This document shows positions 49,401 to 60,367 of a stretch of 64,000 bases of DNA, one piece after another (within the stretch, counting starts at the first letter, position 1; each line of letters starts with the position of its first letter). The stretch comes from Progne subis subis. Lineage: Eukaryota > Chordata > Aves > Passeriformes > Hirundinidae. A program made the position numbers and the translations under genes. The notes under the pieces were generated by a model, which was not told the DNA's origin, did no database searches, and saw only the letters and a list, made by a program, of their open reading frames with translations. The stretch spans positions 333,501-397,500 of the forward strand of contig JAKJHU010000164.1 in the NCBI GenBank assembly GCA_022316685.1, in the 5' to 3' direction.

Positions 49401-52400
49401 GAAGGCTACTGGGAATCCTCCCAGCTTGCTCTGTCTCCTTAGCTCAAATATTCATGCATGGGCGCAGCTTTTTACCATTCTGTTTTGTGCCCTGTGGGAC
49501 AAGAGTCCCTATGTGAGAGTAATTATAAATGTTTATGGGAATTGGGCTTTATTCAGGCAATTAAATGTGATGTTTCAGCAAGAGGAGATTTGTTCTTTGC
49601 AATTGATTGCATCAGTTTCAAAAGGTGCCTGGAAAGAATCTGGGTAACAGCAGTGTGCCTGAGGATATCCAGTAGCTCAGACCACCTTGTGTAAACCCTC
49701 CTGTAGAGGAAAAGCCTTGTCTGTCTTCATGCCCTTCTTGTCCCAGGCTGGCTGCTCTGACATGGAAATTAGGTGTCCAAGGCCATATGTCTCTTCTTGG
49801 CTCCTGCTTGTTCAGTGATGGGAGTTTGCCCTGTTTAGGGTTCTGTGGATATTTGGGGTTGCTCTGTTAAATTTTGATCTGTAGAAGAAAAGGCCTGTCC
49901 TGCTATGACAAAGAATCACTTTTATTTGCATTATTTCCTGTCTCCCTTTATGCTGAGCCTCATTAAATGAATGGGAGGTAGGATGGAGGTGTCAGGCTAT
50001 AACCAGATCACTACCTGATTTTTTTATCCCCTTTTCTAGACTAGGATGTTGGCTTTTTTTGTAACCCTGATGGCTTTCTAATGCTGAAAACTGGAAAAGT
50101 CATGTTTCGTTTGTAAATACTGGGACTCGAGACTGCTTGTGGAGCATAATATATAAGTGATGCATCATCCATCAATTGTGCTGTGTCCCTTGAGCAGATC
50201 CTGCTGGAAGGACCAATAGCTGCAGTAACTCCTGATATTTAAGGCAATGATCTAAGATGTCTGCCTTGGAGACACAGGCACATGGCAATCCCTCTGGGTT
50301 GCTTGTCTGGGATTGCATCAAACAGTAAAGTGCAACACCACAGGCTGAGTGGGGCCGTTGAGGTGCTTGATCCAGTGAGTGTGTGTGTTTGTATACCAAG
50401 GGCAGGGTTTGATTACAGGCTCTCCAGGGAGTGGTCATGGGCTCCAAGGTTGCCAGAGCTCCAGAAGCATTTGGACAACACACTGACGCAGGGTGGGATT
50501 GTTGGGGTATCCTGTGCAGAGCCAAGAGCTGGACTTGATCCTTGTGGGTCCAGCATAGGATTTTCTGATGGGGTGTCTCAACCTTTTGGGGAATGACACT
50601 GGGAGTTCCAATGCTCCAATGAAAGAATTTCCTGCTATTTTCTCTGTGGGCGGGCACTGGGCAAGTGATGCCTTTTGGTTGGAGGACCTTCTCATGCTGA
50701 ACTGATACTGTGCCTGGCCTGCCCAAGGACTTGCTGCAGCTCAGGCAGATTCCAACAAACTAGGGTTTGTGTGCTGCGCAGCTGGGAACTGTGCCCTGGC
50801 TTCTTTTCTTTGTCTTAGTCTGCTGTTTCCCTATTGGTGATGTGGAAATAAAACCCTTAACCTTTGCCGGGAGTGTTGATGCTGAACCTTGGTTGTCAAT
50901 CGAGGTAAGAGCCTCTGAACAAATGCGCAGCAGTGTCTTTCATTGTCATTTTGTCAGGTACAAACACTTGAGCCTTTTGTTGTTGGTTCCCATGCAGTGT
51001 GAATATATAAGGTGATCTCTTATAACAGGTGATTCTCTTGATAACAGTTGCTGTTATCAGGATCTGGCTTGTAGCATGGCTGCAGCCCCGAGGGACAGCA
51101 GTGACAGGACTGAAGTTGCTTTCAGTGGTATGATCACAGAGGGCTTCTGTTTGCATATTTTCCCTGTGTGAGCTTGCACACTTGCCCTTGGTGTCAGCAC
51201 AGGATTTGAGCCATGGCACATATCATCTATTCCTATACCATGCTGCTCTTGCCCTTCCTGTTCCTGAGGGGTTTGGTGGATGGGGATGAGTCTGAGCAGG
51301 TGTCTTTCTTGCTTCTCCCATATGGATCAATAAGATGCAACCCAAGTTTGATGAAAGTGCAGCCAAAGGGCATAAAACACTTCCTGATGGAATCTCTTTG
51401 CTCTCCAAGGATTGTATTCCAGAGCAAAGCCCAGTGTGTGTGTGCGTAGATGCTGCTCTTCCTTCCAGGGCTGCCACATAGCTGAGTGCCCTGTGACTTA
51501 CACTGTTCCACAGCCTGTGGATTCAGATGAGGATGAGTCAGGAAGGACAAATGTTCTCAATGTGTTTGAGCCTTGCTTTGTGTTCTGGTAGATCTGGCTA
51601 GTGGTTGAATGCTCACTGTAACATTCCAAGGACCAAGATGTCTTGGATATTTCTGTTTCACTCAGATGAGACCTTACATGCATCCAGCTCTGTGGATTCC
51701 AGCATCACAAAGATACAGAGCTGCTGGAACAAGTCCAGAGGAGGCCATAGAGATGCTCCACTGGTTGGAGCCAGGCTGAGAGAGCTGGGGGTGTTCACCT
51801 GGAGAAGAGAAGGCTCCAGGGGGCCCTCAGAAGCTCTTCTAATGCCTAAAGGGGCTCCAAGAGAGCTGGAGAGCAACTTTGGACAGGGGATGGAGGGACA
51901 GGACACAGGGAATGGCTTTCCACTGCCAGAAGACAGGGTTAGATGGAATATTAGGAAGGGATTGTTTCTTGGGAGGGTGGTAAGACTGGCACAGGGTGCC
52001 CGGAGAAGCTGTGGCTGCCCCATCCCTGTAATCATTCAAGGCCAGGTTGAACAGGGCCTGGAAGAACCTGGTGTAGTGGAAACTATGGCAAGATGAGATT
52101 TCAGCTCTCTTACAACCCAAACCAGTTGGATTCTGTGGTTTAGGATCAGGAATCCACCTCCTTCCATATCCAGCCACCTTCCCTTCATTCTCATCTGGCT
52201 TGCTCCTTGCAGGTAGCCCCTTGCTTGAAGGGGAAAGGGGACCTTTTGGGGACTCCCTTCCCCAATCCCAGTTTACAGCAGGTCTGAAGTGAAGATACTC
52301 ACTTTGGTCCCCTCTCTAGCTCGGTGACATGGGGGACATCTGCTCTAGCCTCTGTTCTGACATACTGGTATTTAAGGGGGGATTTTCCCTGGCTCCTTAT

Positions 52401-54851
52401 TAGCTGCATGCAGGCCTTGGGAGCAGCATTACCTTCTCCATGGGAAGAGGAGATTGATTGGGCTCCAGCTGCTCAGCTAACAGGGTGATCTGTACAGCAG
52501 GTCCCTTGGCCACCGGCCCAGCACGGGACACCAGCCCTGGAGATGCACAGGGGATGATTGAACATGGCAGCCAGCTTATCCCATGTCTGCATTTGAAAAG
52601 TTATGACATTAGCTCAGGCAGTTGCAGCTGCTTCCCAAAGGGATGTGTGACATTGCCATCTGTCCATCTGTAACATAACATGCTGGCTGCTGAACCAGGA
52701 ACAGAGCTTGGCACCTTCCTTTGGATTTGTGGCTCTCCCTGCAGTACTTGTTGTCCTCCATGTTCAGGCCGGGCTCTGCTTCCCACCCTGGCAGTTGAAT
52801 TTTGCTGTGGTGGCAGCGGTTTTTTTTTGGCAATGAAAGCACATGCAACAAACTTGGGCAGAGTTACAGGAAAAGAGGGGAATTAAATTGACTTATGTTG
52901 GGTAACTGTTCTTGATGAGAACATGTGCCTTGGTCTGATCCCTGTCCCCAGAAAACAGCAGAGGATCACACTGGCCTTGCTTTGCATCCTACAGAGGAAT
53001 TGGAGGTGAAGCCTCCTTGGGTGTGTGGCTGAGAGGCCAAAGCCAGTGGTAGTGTTCTGAGCTGGAGGCCAGGTCTCCCTTTTTCGGAAAGTTTCTAAGG
53101 ATGGATGACTTCACCTGTGGTCTCGGGATTGAAGCTGTTTGGGAATGGGCTCTTCCTGGATTTAGCAGTGGCAAAGGATGGTGTTTCCTGCAGCAGTCTG
53201 TGCGCTTGTGGCAGAGGTTTTGTGAGCTGCCAAGATTGGGAAGGCGCCTCCCATCACTAGGTTAGCATTGGACCGTGGGAAGCAGGCAGGGGGCTCTTTT
53301 GCTGTCCTTATTTCAGGGGATGCAATTGTAGGCACAGCAGCTGACACACAGGAAAACATTCTGAGCTGAACCAAAGCACCAGGTTCAGAGCCCTGACAGC
53401 ATCTCTTTGAAGAGGGAAAACCTGCTGTACCTGTGGGTACCTGCTGCAGGTATGGCTTTGCTGTGAAAGTGGGATGGACTTGACACCTCTCAGACTGGCT
53501 GGGTGGTGATGGCCTCACTCAACAGAAGCCAGAGCCCCACAGTGTCTGTCATGCCCAGACTGCAGGGACCTGCCTGTCCTCATGGAAAAGGCAGAGCCAG
53601 AAAGGAGCATCAGCTCAGGGCCCCCTGGCTGCTGACAGGTTTAATTTCTGAGGTGTCTTATGATCTGGGAATGACACTTTGAATGCCCCATAACTCTTTT
53701 AGGGAAGTCTGGGCCTGCTTCTGTGACAACTTCTCCATTAAACCCAAGCAGAACCCAGAAGAGATGGGCGTGGGGTGCTGAGAACAGCAGAGGGGGTGGC
53801 AGCCTTTGGTGTCTGGGGGTATTTGGTGCTGCACTGCCTCTTTGTTCTGGTGCACATGTTTGGACAGGGTGTTTCTATAGTGCTGGAGGAATACCCAGGG
53901 GTGATAGCAGCAGTTAGTTACAAGAAATTCATGCGAAGTTCTTGTTTTTCAAGTGAGTTGCCATCAGGTAGTGTCAGGAGTATCAGGGAGGTTTTCTGCT
54001 GGGTGCTGGGACTGTTTCAGTCCCTGCAGACAATGCTGATGTCAGTCCTCCCTGTCAGATGAGCTCCATCCAACCTACTTTGATGCATATATGGGAGTTC
54101 AGGTGGGGTTTTTTCATAGACTTATGGAATGATTTGGGTTGGAAGTGACCTTAAAGACCATCTCATTCCAATGCACACACCTTCCACTAGACCAGGCTGC
54201 TCCAAGCCCAGTCCAACCCAGCCCTGGACACTTAGAAGGATGAGGTAGCCACAACTTCTCTGCCAGAGCCTCCTGACCCTCACAGGAAAGAATTTCTTCC
54301 CAAGATCCCACCTACCCCTGCCCTCTGTCAGTGGGAAGCAATTCCCCTTGTGCTGTCCCTCCAGGCCCTTGTCCAAAGTCCCTCTCCAGCTCTCTTGGAG
54401 CCTCTTTAGCTACCAGAATGGCTTAAAGGTCTCCTGGATGAACACCCCCAGCTCTCCTAGCCTGTCTCCAGAGCAGCAAGGCTCCAGCCCTCAAAGCATT
54501 TCTGTAGCCTCCTCTGGGCTTGTTCCATGCTCCACATGCTTCTGATGTTGGAATCTCCAGAGCTGGATGAAGCTCTGCGGGTGGTGAATACCTGAGATGA
54601 GAAAAAAAGGAGAATGAGGAGCTGTTTGACCTCAGCAATGTCACATCTCTGCAATGACTAGTTGGAGTAGCAGCACTTCTTTTAACAAGAACAGTGCTCT
54701 TTTCCTGGCTTTGCTGGCTATGGGACAGGCTCCATGGCTATGGAAGAACCATGTCTTGGAATGCTGATGTGTAATAGTGGTGAATAAAACTGCTCTCAGC
54801 TAATATGATCTGTTATTTCTTTTGCAGGAACGCCAAGGCCGTGTCAAGTAA
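34418..54851 (+). CDS. YTHDF2: YTHDF2, cytoplasmic m6A reader, 573 aa
   Basis: YTHDF2 binds N6-methyladenosine in mRNA and recruits the CCR4-NOT deadenylase, promoting decay. Exons: 34418-34444, 34852-34876, 35185-35264, 39238-40803 and 54828-54851; phases join to 573 aa against 579 in human. The start [17 protein letters not shown] is characteristic. Residues 45-380 are the low-complexity Pro/Gln/Ser/Gly region that in the family drives condensation and CNOT1 recruitment; a [16 protein letters not shown] stretch sits near 330. The YTH domain covers about 404-538 and keeps all three aromatic-cage tryptophans, W426, W480 and W485, equivalent to human W432, W486 and W491. The last exon adds only ERQGRVK after a 14-kb intron. 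Without it the frame would read through at 40804 to a stop at 40956, a possible retained-intron form. Confidence 0.97.
35265..39237 (+). other. YTHDF2 intron 3, no feature recognised
   Basis: About 4 kb of unique-looking, AT-leaning intron. No CR1 landmark, RNA gene or conserved open frame could be recognised. Confidence 0.4.
40970..41432 (+). mobile_element. CR1 LINE fragment, sense, YTHDF2 intron 4
   Basis: Landmarks: 'ggatggagcacctctcctgt', 'gccaggaaaagagaaggctt', 'gcctagagaagctgtggctg', and a terminal 'ccattacatgattctatgaa' that keeps the ATTCTATG-type 3' end. Confidence 0.9.
41640..41905 (-). mobile_element. Old CR1 fragment, minus orientation
   Basis: Plus-strand 'ttaattatccttcctgtaag', 'aattcccaacctaaatctcc' and 'gactgcttgtcctgtgg' follow the CR1 order in reverse. 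The copy is strongly diverged. Confidence 0.6.
42500..42702 (+). mobile_element. CR1 LINE 3' fragment, sense
   Basis: Carries 'gaggctctggtacaggttgg', 'gttcaaggccaggctggatg', 'atgcccatggcagggggtgg' and a TATTCTGTGATAT end. Confidence 0.85.
42703..45800 (+). other. YTHDF2 intron 4, stretch without recognised feature
   Basis: Apart from a short GGAT run near 42787 I see no repeat family, RNA gene or plausible exon here. Confidence 0.4.
45815..45880 (+). mobile_element. CR1 3' tip
   Basis: 'ggttggaactagaagattta', 'ggtcctttccatcccaggcc' and 'attctaggattc' are the last bases of a CR1-type element, severely truncated. Confidence 0.6.
46174..46208. repeat. A10 / C19 homopolymer pair
   Basis: A run of ten A (46174-46183) is followed within six bases by nineteen C (46190-46208). 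It lies immediately 5' of a CR1 fragment. Confidence 0.9.
46215..46498 (+). mobile_element. CR1 LINE 3' fragment, sense
   Basis: Landmarks are 'agattagatattagggagaa', 'gggttgcccagagaagctgt', 'tgtccaaggccaggctggac' and 'ccaaaccagtctatggttct'. Confidence 0.9.
46500..48900 (+). other. YTHDF2 intron 4, stretch without recognised feature
   Basis: Contains a T-rich tract near 47419 and short A runs but no recognisable exon, RNA gene or repeat family. Confidence 0.4.
48930..49030 (-). mobile_element. Very old CR1-like fragment
   Basis: 'ccctgaatagcttaatatca', 'cagtgaacttggtcactatt' and 'gatattttatgaatgta' resemble an internal CR1 segment read in reverse. Highly diverged, so the call is tentative. 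Confidence 0.45.
50390..50590 (+). mobile_element. CR1 LINE fragment, sense
   Basis: 'gctctccagggagtggtcat', 'agaagcatttggacaacaca', 'gagccaagagctggacttga' and 'tccttgtgggtccagca' follow the order of an older CR1 subfamily end. Confidence 0.7.
51715..52285 (+). mobile_element. CR1 fragment plus 3' flank shared with 33507-33650
   Basis: Sense CR1 from about 51715 ('gctggaacaagtccagagga', 'gatgctccactggttggagc', 'gagaagctgtggctgcccca') to about 52142. It is followed by about 140 bases that match the sequence after the CR1 at 33128 in the same order and orientation. Confidence 0.8.
52300..54100 (+). other. YTHDF2 intron 4, stretch without recognised feature
   Basis: GC-balanced sequence with many short open frames but no recognisable domain or repeat. 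Confidence 0.4.
54112..54600 (-). mobile_element. CR1 LINE fragment, minus orientation, about 490 bases
   Basis: Plus strand shows the CR1 end in reverse: 'atagacttatggaatgattt', 'ggttggaagtgaccttaaag', 'gctgctccaagcccagtcca', 'gtccctctccagctctcttg' and 'ctcctctgggcttgttccat'. It ends about 230 bases before the last YTHDF2 exon. Confidence 0.9.
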
Positions 54852-55741
54852 AGGACCATTCCTCCACCACAGATTGCATCACAGTTGTCATTCAGAGAGA
54901 GAAAGGAGCAAGAATATCCCAGAGAGAATTAGGACTTTTTTTTTTCCTTAATTCCTTTGACTTTAAAAAGACTTTTACAAACCCAGTTTAAAAAAAAAAA
55001 AAAAGTTTTTGGAATATCACAAGACATAGGACTAAAAAAACAAAAACAACAAAAAATTCCCTTCTAGGTAGAGTAGAGGTAAAACCTGTCCCCTTTCTTT
55101 TGACTTTGGTTGTGATTTCACAGCGTACACTTTGTTTTTTGTCTTTTTACTATGGTTTTTGGATTTCAAGTCTGTAAGTGGCATATGCCTTTTTTTTTTT
55201 TTTTTCCCTCTGATTTTCAAATCTCACCATTCCCCCTCCTTCCACCCTGTTGTGCCACCTTCCCTGGTTTTGACATTTGCACTGAATTGTAACATCCACC
55301 GTGCAAAGAGGAGTAACTTTATTTTTCTTTCTTTCCCTGGGCTGGAAGAGGAGTAATTCTATGAGGAAGTCGGGGTTTTGGCCTAAGAAGAATTGAACAG
55401 AAAATTGTCCATGAAGTTATGTCTTTAAGGTGGTTCATTTTTCCCTGACCCTTTGTTACTCAAAAGTCAAGTACTAGGAGTCCTAAGAAAGGTTCTGTTC
55501 TTGTGCATTATATGGATTTAAAGATTAGGTCTGGATGAATTTGATTTTTTGGAAACTGAGAACAGTGATAAAAACTTTCTTGTTTACAGGAAAATTAATT
55601 TTGGACAAAAAAGCCCAAAACAAACAAACCAAGGAAGAAATACTGTAAAAGGTGTAGTGACTATGTTTCAGTTTCTTGTTAAGCCAATGAGGAATGGGCA
55701 TTGCCTTTTCTTTTCACCATTTATCACTTCTCAGTAATAAA
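54852..55741 (+). other. YTHDF2: YTHDF2 3' UTR with poly(A) signal
   Basis: T- and A-rich sequence follows the TAA at 54849-54851. AATAAA at 55736-55741 is the only canonical signal at the end of this block and gives a UTR of about 0.9 kb. Confidence 0.8.
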
Positions 55742-55759
55742 TGTGAGATCCTGTTGAGC

Positions 55760-58700
55760 ATCACTGTTGTCTCCTCCTTTTCCCATGCTGTCAGCTACAT
55801 GGATTTCAACTATTGGAAAAATACCTGAAAATAAGGACTGAAAAGGTGACTTCTCCTTGGGTTTGAAGTAGGATGCTCTCACCTTGGCATCCCCAGCTCA
55901 ATCCTGGGACTGTTCCCAGCACTTTGGGATTGTTATGACTCCCTAGTGTGGCCTTGCTTGAGGTGTGAGGGGCAGTGCCCACCCAGCCTTGCTCCCAGGG
56001 TGTTCCTTCCCATGTCATGGATAATGATCCAGCTCCTTCCAGGTGTGGGAAATGCAGACACTTCACATCCCAAATCATCTTCCCTGGGAAAACCACTCAT
56101 TGTCAAGAAAATAATAAAAAAACCCCTCCCCCTCTTCTCTCATCACAGACCTTGCTGCTCATTTTTGGTGGATTCCACCTCTGTCCACCAGCCCATTGCT
56201 CCAGGACCAACTGACCAGTGGGACAAGCACTGCTCTGGAAACAATGTCAGGTGTCCTGGGGGACACCTGTCAGGGCCCCCAAGTACCAACAGACTTGCTG
56301 AAGGAACTTGGTGTGTGTGTGATTTTACTGGCTGCCTTTCCCCTCCCTTTGCACTGGGGAAGGGGCTTTGAGGGAGCCCTGGGTTGGAGGTGATGCAGAG
56401 ATGGTGTAATTTGGGGCAGCCCAAGTGGGAGAATGAAGATGCACTGGAGGAGAATGTGAGTAGGTTATAAGAGGGGTTAGGTGGGGTCCTCCCAGAAAAG
56501 GGAGGTTACAGTGCAAAAACTCTTGGAAGTTTAGGGTGTGTGTTTGTGCAAAGAATACAAAAACAATAGTATTTCTTATCTATATATATGTATAATGATT
56601 TTTGTTAAAATTGATTTCAAAGTGCAACCTTCTATCTACTGTATTATATACAGGATCTTGGAGAATAAGAAATTCTAAATATAGATATATAGGGCTTAAA
56701 AATGCAAATACAACTATTGTACATATAAATCAAACAACAAAGGACTTGAAAATGGAAGAAAGTATCTCTGTGAAGGCAATAGAAATAGCTCTGACTATTG
56801 GGAGTTTTTTTCTGTCTCACTGTAAGTCAGATCTTGGCTGGGACTGAAATTGCTGCTGTCACCTGGTGATAAGTACCACATACTACAGCTGCCTGGCAAG
56901 AAATGCCACAATCAAAATGGTATTTGAATTTTAATTTAAATTAGAGACCCCTGGAAAAGCAAAAATGAGGTGGGATTACCTGGAGCCCCAGGGGACCAAG
57001 GTGAAGGAGATGAAGAAGCAGACAGCAAACAGCTTCCACTGCTCACTGCGAGGGGAACATCCCTGGAATTTCATGTCCAGCGTCTCTTCTAAGCCCCACC
57101 AGGTGAACAGGTACCCCAAGACTGATCTCCTTTGTACTTCCAGCAGTGCAGGCCCACCGCGAAGCCCTGCAATCCAAGGACACATGTCAGCAACTGCCTT
57201 CTCACTTGTCACTCTCCACATTTTCCCTTTCCAGTGGGATGCATGTGCCACCCTCCAGAGGCAGGAAAACTGCCTTGCAATCTAGTACAAAACCTGCCTG
57301 GCAAGCCCAGGATGCCAGGAGACAGCAGCAATTTCTCCTGGATTTACTGCTCACAGACATTTTAAGCTTGCTTTGCCTCATAGGTGCTTTTCTGCTAAGG
57401 ACATTCCCATCTTTCTTTAGTCGGATTCAAGTTTTGGAGAGCTGAGTTTCATGGGAACTTGTTCATATTTTGATTGTCTGTGACAGTTGGGAGCATCCGT
57501 GTTCCCTCAATCTTCCATTCTGGAGAAAAAGACAAACACAACCCTTAGACACCTAGTGTGTAATCTCAACAATCAAGGGAAAACCACCTCACTCTGGGAA
57601 GAAACATAATGCCCAGTTTTGGCCAAGACTGAAAAAATACAAACAGCAGTACTGGAAACATTTCCAGGCATAGAGCCTGCCAGCTCCAGAAATGCAGCTC
57701 ACAGGCTTCTTCCTAAGGAAACCCTAAAAATGCCAGCTGGGCTCAGGGAGAAAACCCCACCTGTTCCACCACCCTGGTATGGAGCATATTCCATGGACAC
57801 CCCAGGAAGCTGTCCCTGATCATGACAGGGGGTTGGAATATAATGATTTATGAAGTCCTTTCCAACCCAGGCCATTCCAGCAATTTAAGGTTGATTTAAG
57901 CTACTTTTCAGCTCACAGTTCCTTCCCAAGCCTCATCCTCTAGGCGTGCTGGAGGTATCCTCATACCTTGCTGGAAAGGGAAGCTGTGGCCCTTCTCCCT
58001 AATCACACCTGCTGCAAATTACTGAGCCCTGCCCAAAAACCAGTGGGTAGCATAAATGAGTGATCCACTGTCTCGTCTGTTTTCCATAATACAATACTTC
58101 AATGACATCAGAGTCAAAAAATTGAGATCAATCCCAGGTTATAGGTATGGTTCCTATGGAATAATCCCCAACACTCTCTGCCAAGTGCTGTTGGAGCATC
58201 TCTCCATGACAAAAAGCTGTGCCCAATTCAGATGGTGTTTAGGAAGGCCCCTATCTGGTTTCCCAGGATGTATGGGAAGCTGCTACTGACAGACTGGGAC
58301 TCAGGATAAGTTAAGTAGTTTACTGAAAGCTTCTAAACCAGGGACTTTTTTCCAGCTCTGAGGCAGCTCAAATATTATGGCTCACCAGGCTTCCTAATAA
58401 AGTGCTGCCTAAGTGTGTCTATGTGTGGGAATCTTCCTTTAACCCAATTTCAGGGAAGAGTTGCATGAGATTTCACTTAAAATTTAAATCACTTTGTAAG
58501 ACATCAGACAGAAAAAAAAAAGGAAAAAAAACCCTCACCAACCCAGAAGCTCAATTTTCCTAGCTGAAACTTACTGGGATATTCAGAACTTATTTGGAAA
58601 GAAACCCCTATGAAGAGGATCCTGTCAAATATCATGGAAATTCTGAGGGATGGAAAAGCAAATTAAATACTTTCAAAGTAATTTCTAGCACAATAATCAC

Positions 58701-58955
58701 AAACATCCTCAGAGGTGACATTTGGCAGCTCAAATCTTGTATGGCCCAGACTCAACACATGGGAAACAGATGGGAAGTTGGGAAGCACAGAACAAAGTTC
58801 AGTTCTTCCTGAAAGCAATTCCCAGGGAGCTAATGACCCTCCAGTGAAACTCTGGCTTGGGATAAGGCCTTCCTGCCTGTGAAGGAGTTCAAGCTGTCTC
58901 AGAGGTGATTGGCAACAGAATCACAACTCCTGCTGGCACCTTGACTACCAGTGCT
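55760..58955. other. Intergenic between YTHDF2 and the retroviral cluster
   Basis: No gene recognised. A short CR1 end is at about 57830-57890 ('tgaagtcctttccaacccag', 'gccattccag'). An AT-rich block lies at 56570-56760. Open frames here are short and match no family I know. Confidence 0.5.
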
Positions 58956-58959
58956 GGGG

Positions 58960-60367
58960 TGGATGTTTAAAGGAAAGGTTCCCTCCACCCGTCATTGCAC
59001 CGATACCACATGGAGCAAATGGATTGCCCTCATCACTCAGCGCGCCCGCACTGGAAACCCAAATCGCCCTGGGATTTTGGAGGTAATTACAAACTGGCCG
59101 GAAGGTGAGAACTTTGGTCTCACAGATGAAGAGGAGCAGGAACAAGTGACACGTGCAGAAGAAGGTCCACCATACAACCAACTGCCAGCAGAAGAAAGAC
59201 GCTATGCTCTTTTCACTGATGGTTTCTGCTGCATCGTAGGGATGAATCGGAAGTGGAAAGCAGCTGTATGGAGCCCCTCACGATGGGTTGCAAAAACCAT
59301 TGAAGGAGAAGGGGGATCTGTCACGATCCGCTCGTACAAGCGGGGGTCATTATGGTTTGTTTATTGATCTCAGAGTGCAAAACACAACACAGAGGGGATT
59401 TCAGCATTAAAACAAATGCACCTTTTATTGATTGACCATAGCAAATGCAATAGAGGGATTAAGAGTGAGAGAAAGATAGAGAAAGAGAGAGAGGAAAGGG
59501 GGGATATAGCTACTAAACGTGGAGATGAAGTCCTTGTGGTCCGGTTGATGGGTCCAGTCGATGGGTCTCTCTGTCGGGGAGAGTCTCTCTCTTGCTGATT
59601 AACTCAGGGGTTTTTATTATAGTCCTCAATCGCGGGGGGAACAGGTAAATCTATTGAAGCCACCGAGGGGGAACAGGTAGTCCATGTTCTCAGCAGTAAG
59701 CGAGAGCCATTGTCTTCTTGGTCCAATGACTGCGCCTCCAGGCAAACATCTCGCTTCAGTTAAGTCAGCCCCCTCCCCCTGTATTAGGGTTGTAGGGACT
59801 TCATGTCTCAGTCCTTGAGAGGGGCTTCGTATAGAGGTCTCAATCTCAGTCCTGGGGAGGGGGTTTGATCTCCATCTGTCATGGTGGTTGTGAAGCAGAT
59901 GAGGGATTTTCCATGGGGGACCACAAAATTTACCCCAGAAAGTCCACTTGGCCAAGAGGTGGGGAAATTCATAGGCTATTGTTGTGAAGCCGAGAGCATG
60001 AAGCAGGGTCAGGTACAGAATTGCCATTACACTGTGCAAAGCCAGTGTACCATGGCATGGTGACACTGGAAAATGCATCTGCAGACGATTGGGAGGCATC
60101 CACCTCGAGCAGGCCAGAACTGCAGTGGGGTCCTCGGGGTCCTTATGACGATCATGAGGCAAATGAGGGGAACTTCAGACCGACTCTTACAGGATTGAGT
60201 CAACTTGCTGAACTCAAAGCTGTTCAACTGGCCCTGGACATTGCTGAAAGAGAGAAGTGGCCAAAGCTCTACCTCTACACTGATTCGTGGATGGTGGCCA
60301 GTGCTCTGTGGGGTTGGCTGGAAAGGTGGAAAAAGGCCAACTGGCAGCATAGGGGAAACCAATCTAG
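58960..60367 (+). pseudogene. Endogenous retrovirus pol remnant: RNase H region, split by an LTR
   Basis: The plus-strand frame from about 58960 reads as the end of reverse transcriptase connection and RNase H of an avian endogenous retrovirus. YALFTDG at about 59202-59222 carries the first catalytic Asp, and LYTDSW near 60272-60290 another. The domain is cut at 59318 by a reverse-oriented solo LTR and resumes at 60192. Further damage is visible: a frameshift near 60345-60355 and an in-frame TAG at 60365-60367 relative to the integrase frame. The 5' part of pol, and all of gag, are absent. This is a dead, 5'-truncated copy. Confidence 0.8.
59319..60191 (-). mobile_element. Solo LTR (873 bp) inserted in the pol remnant, minus orientation
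   Basis: The element begins TGTCACGATC and ends CTCTTACA on the plus strand, so both ends have the TG...CA form and short inverted TGT/ACA tips. It is flanked by GGATC (59314-59318) and GGATT (60192-60196), a 5-bp target duplication with one mismatch. Minus-strand signals fit an LTR: a TATAATAAAA box at about 59611-59622, and AATAAA at 59424-59429 and 59360-59365. No internal retroviral genes are present, so it is a solo LTR left by recombination. The pol frame is continuous across the site when the LTR is ignored, which confirms the boundaries. Confidence 0.85.

Noticed and set aside
59319..59880. Shorter LTR boundary ending at CATCTGTCA
   Set aside because: It also has a TG...CA form, but the flanks do not match and the pol frame is not continuous. 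The 60191 end gives both a target duplication and frame continuity.
59626..60162. 178-aa minus-strand open frame
   Set aside because: Lies wholly inside the solo LTR (U3 region) and has no similarity to retroviral accessory proteins that I recognise.
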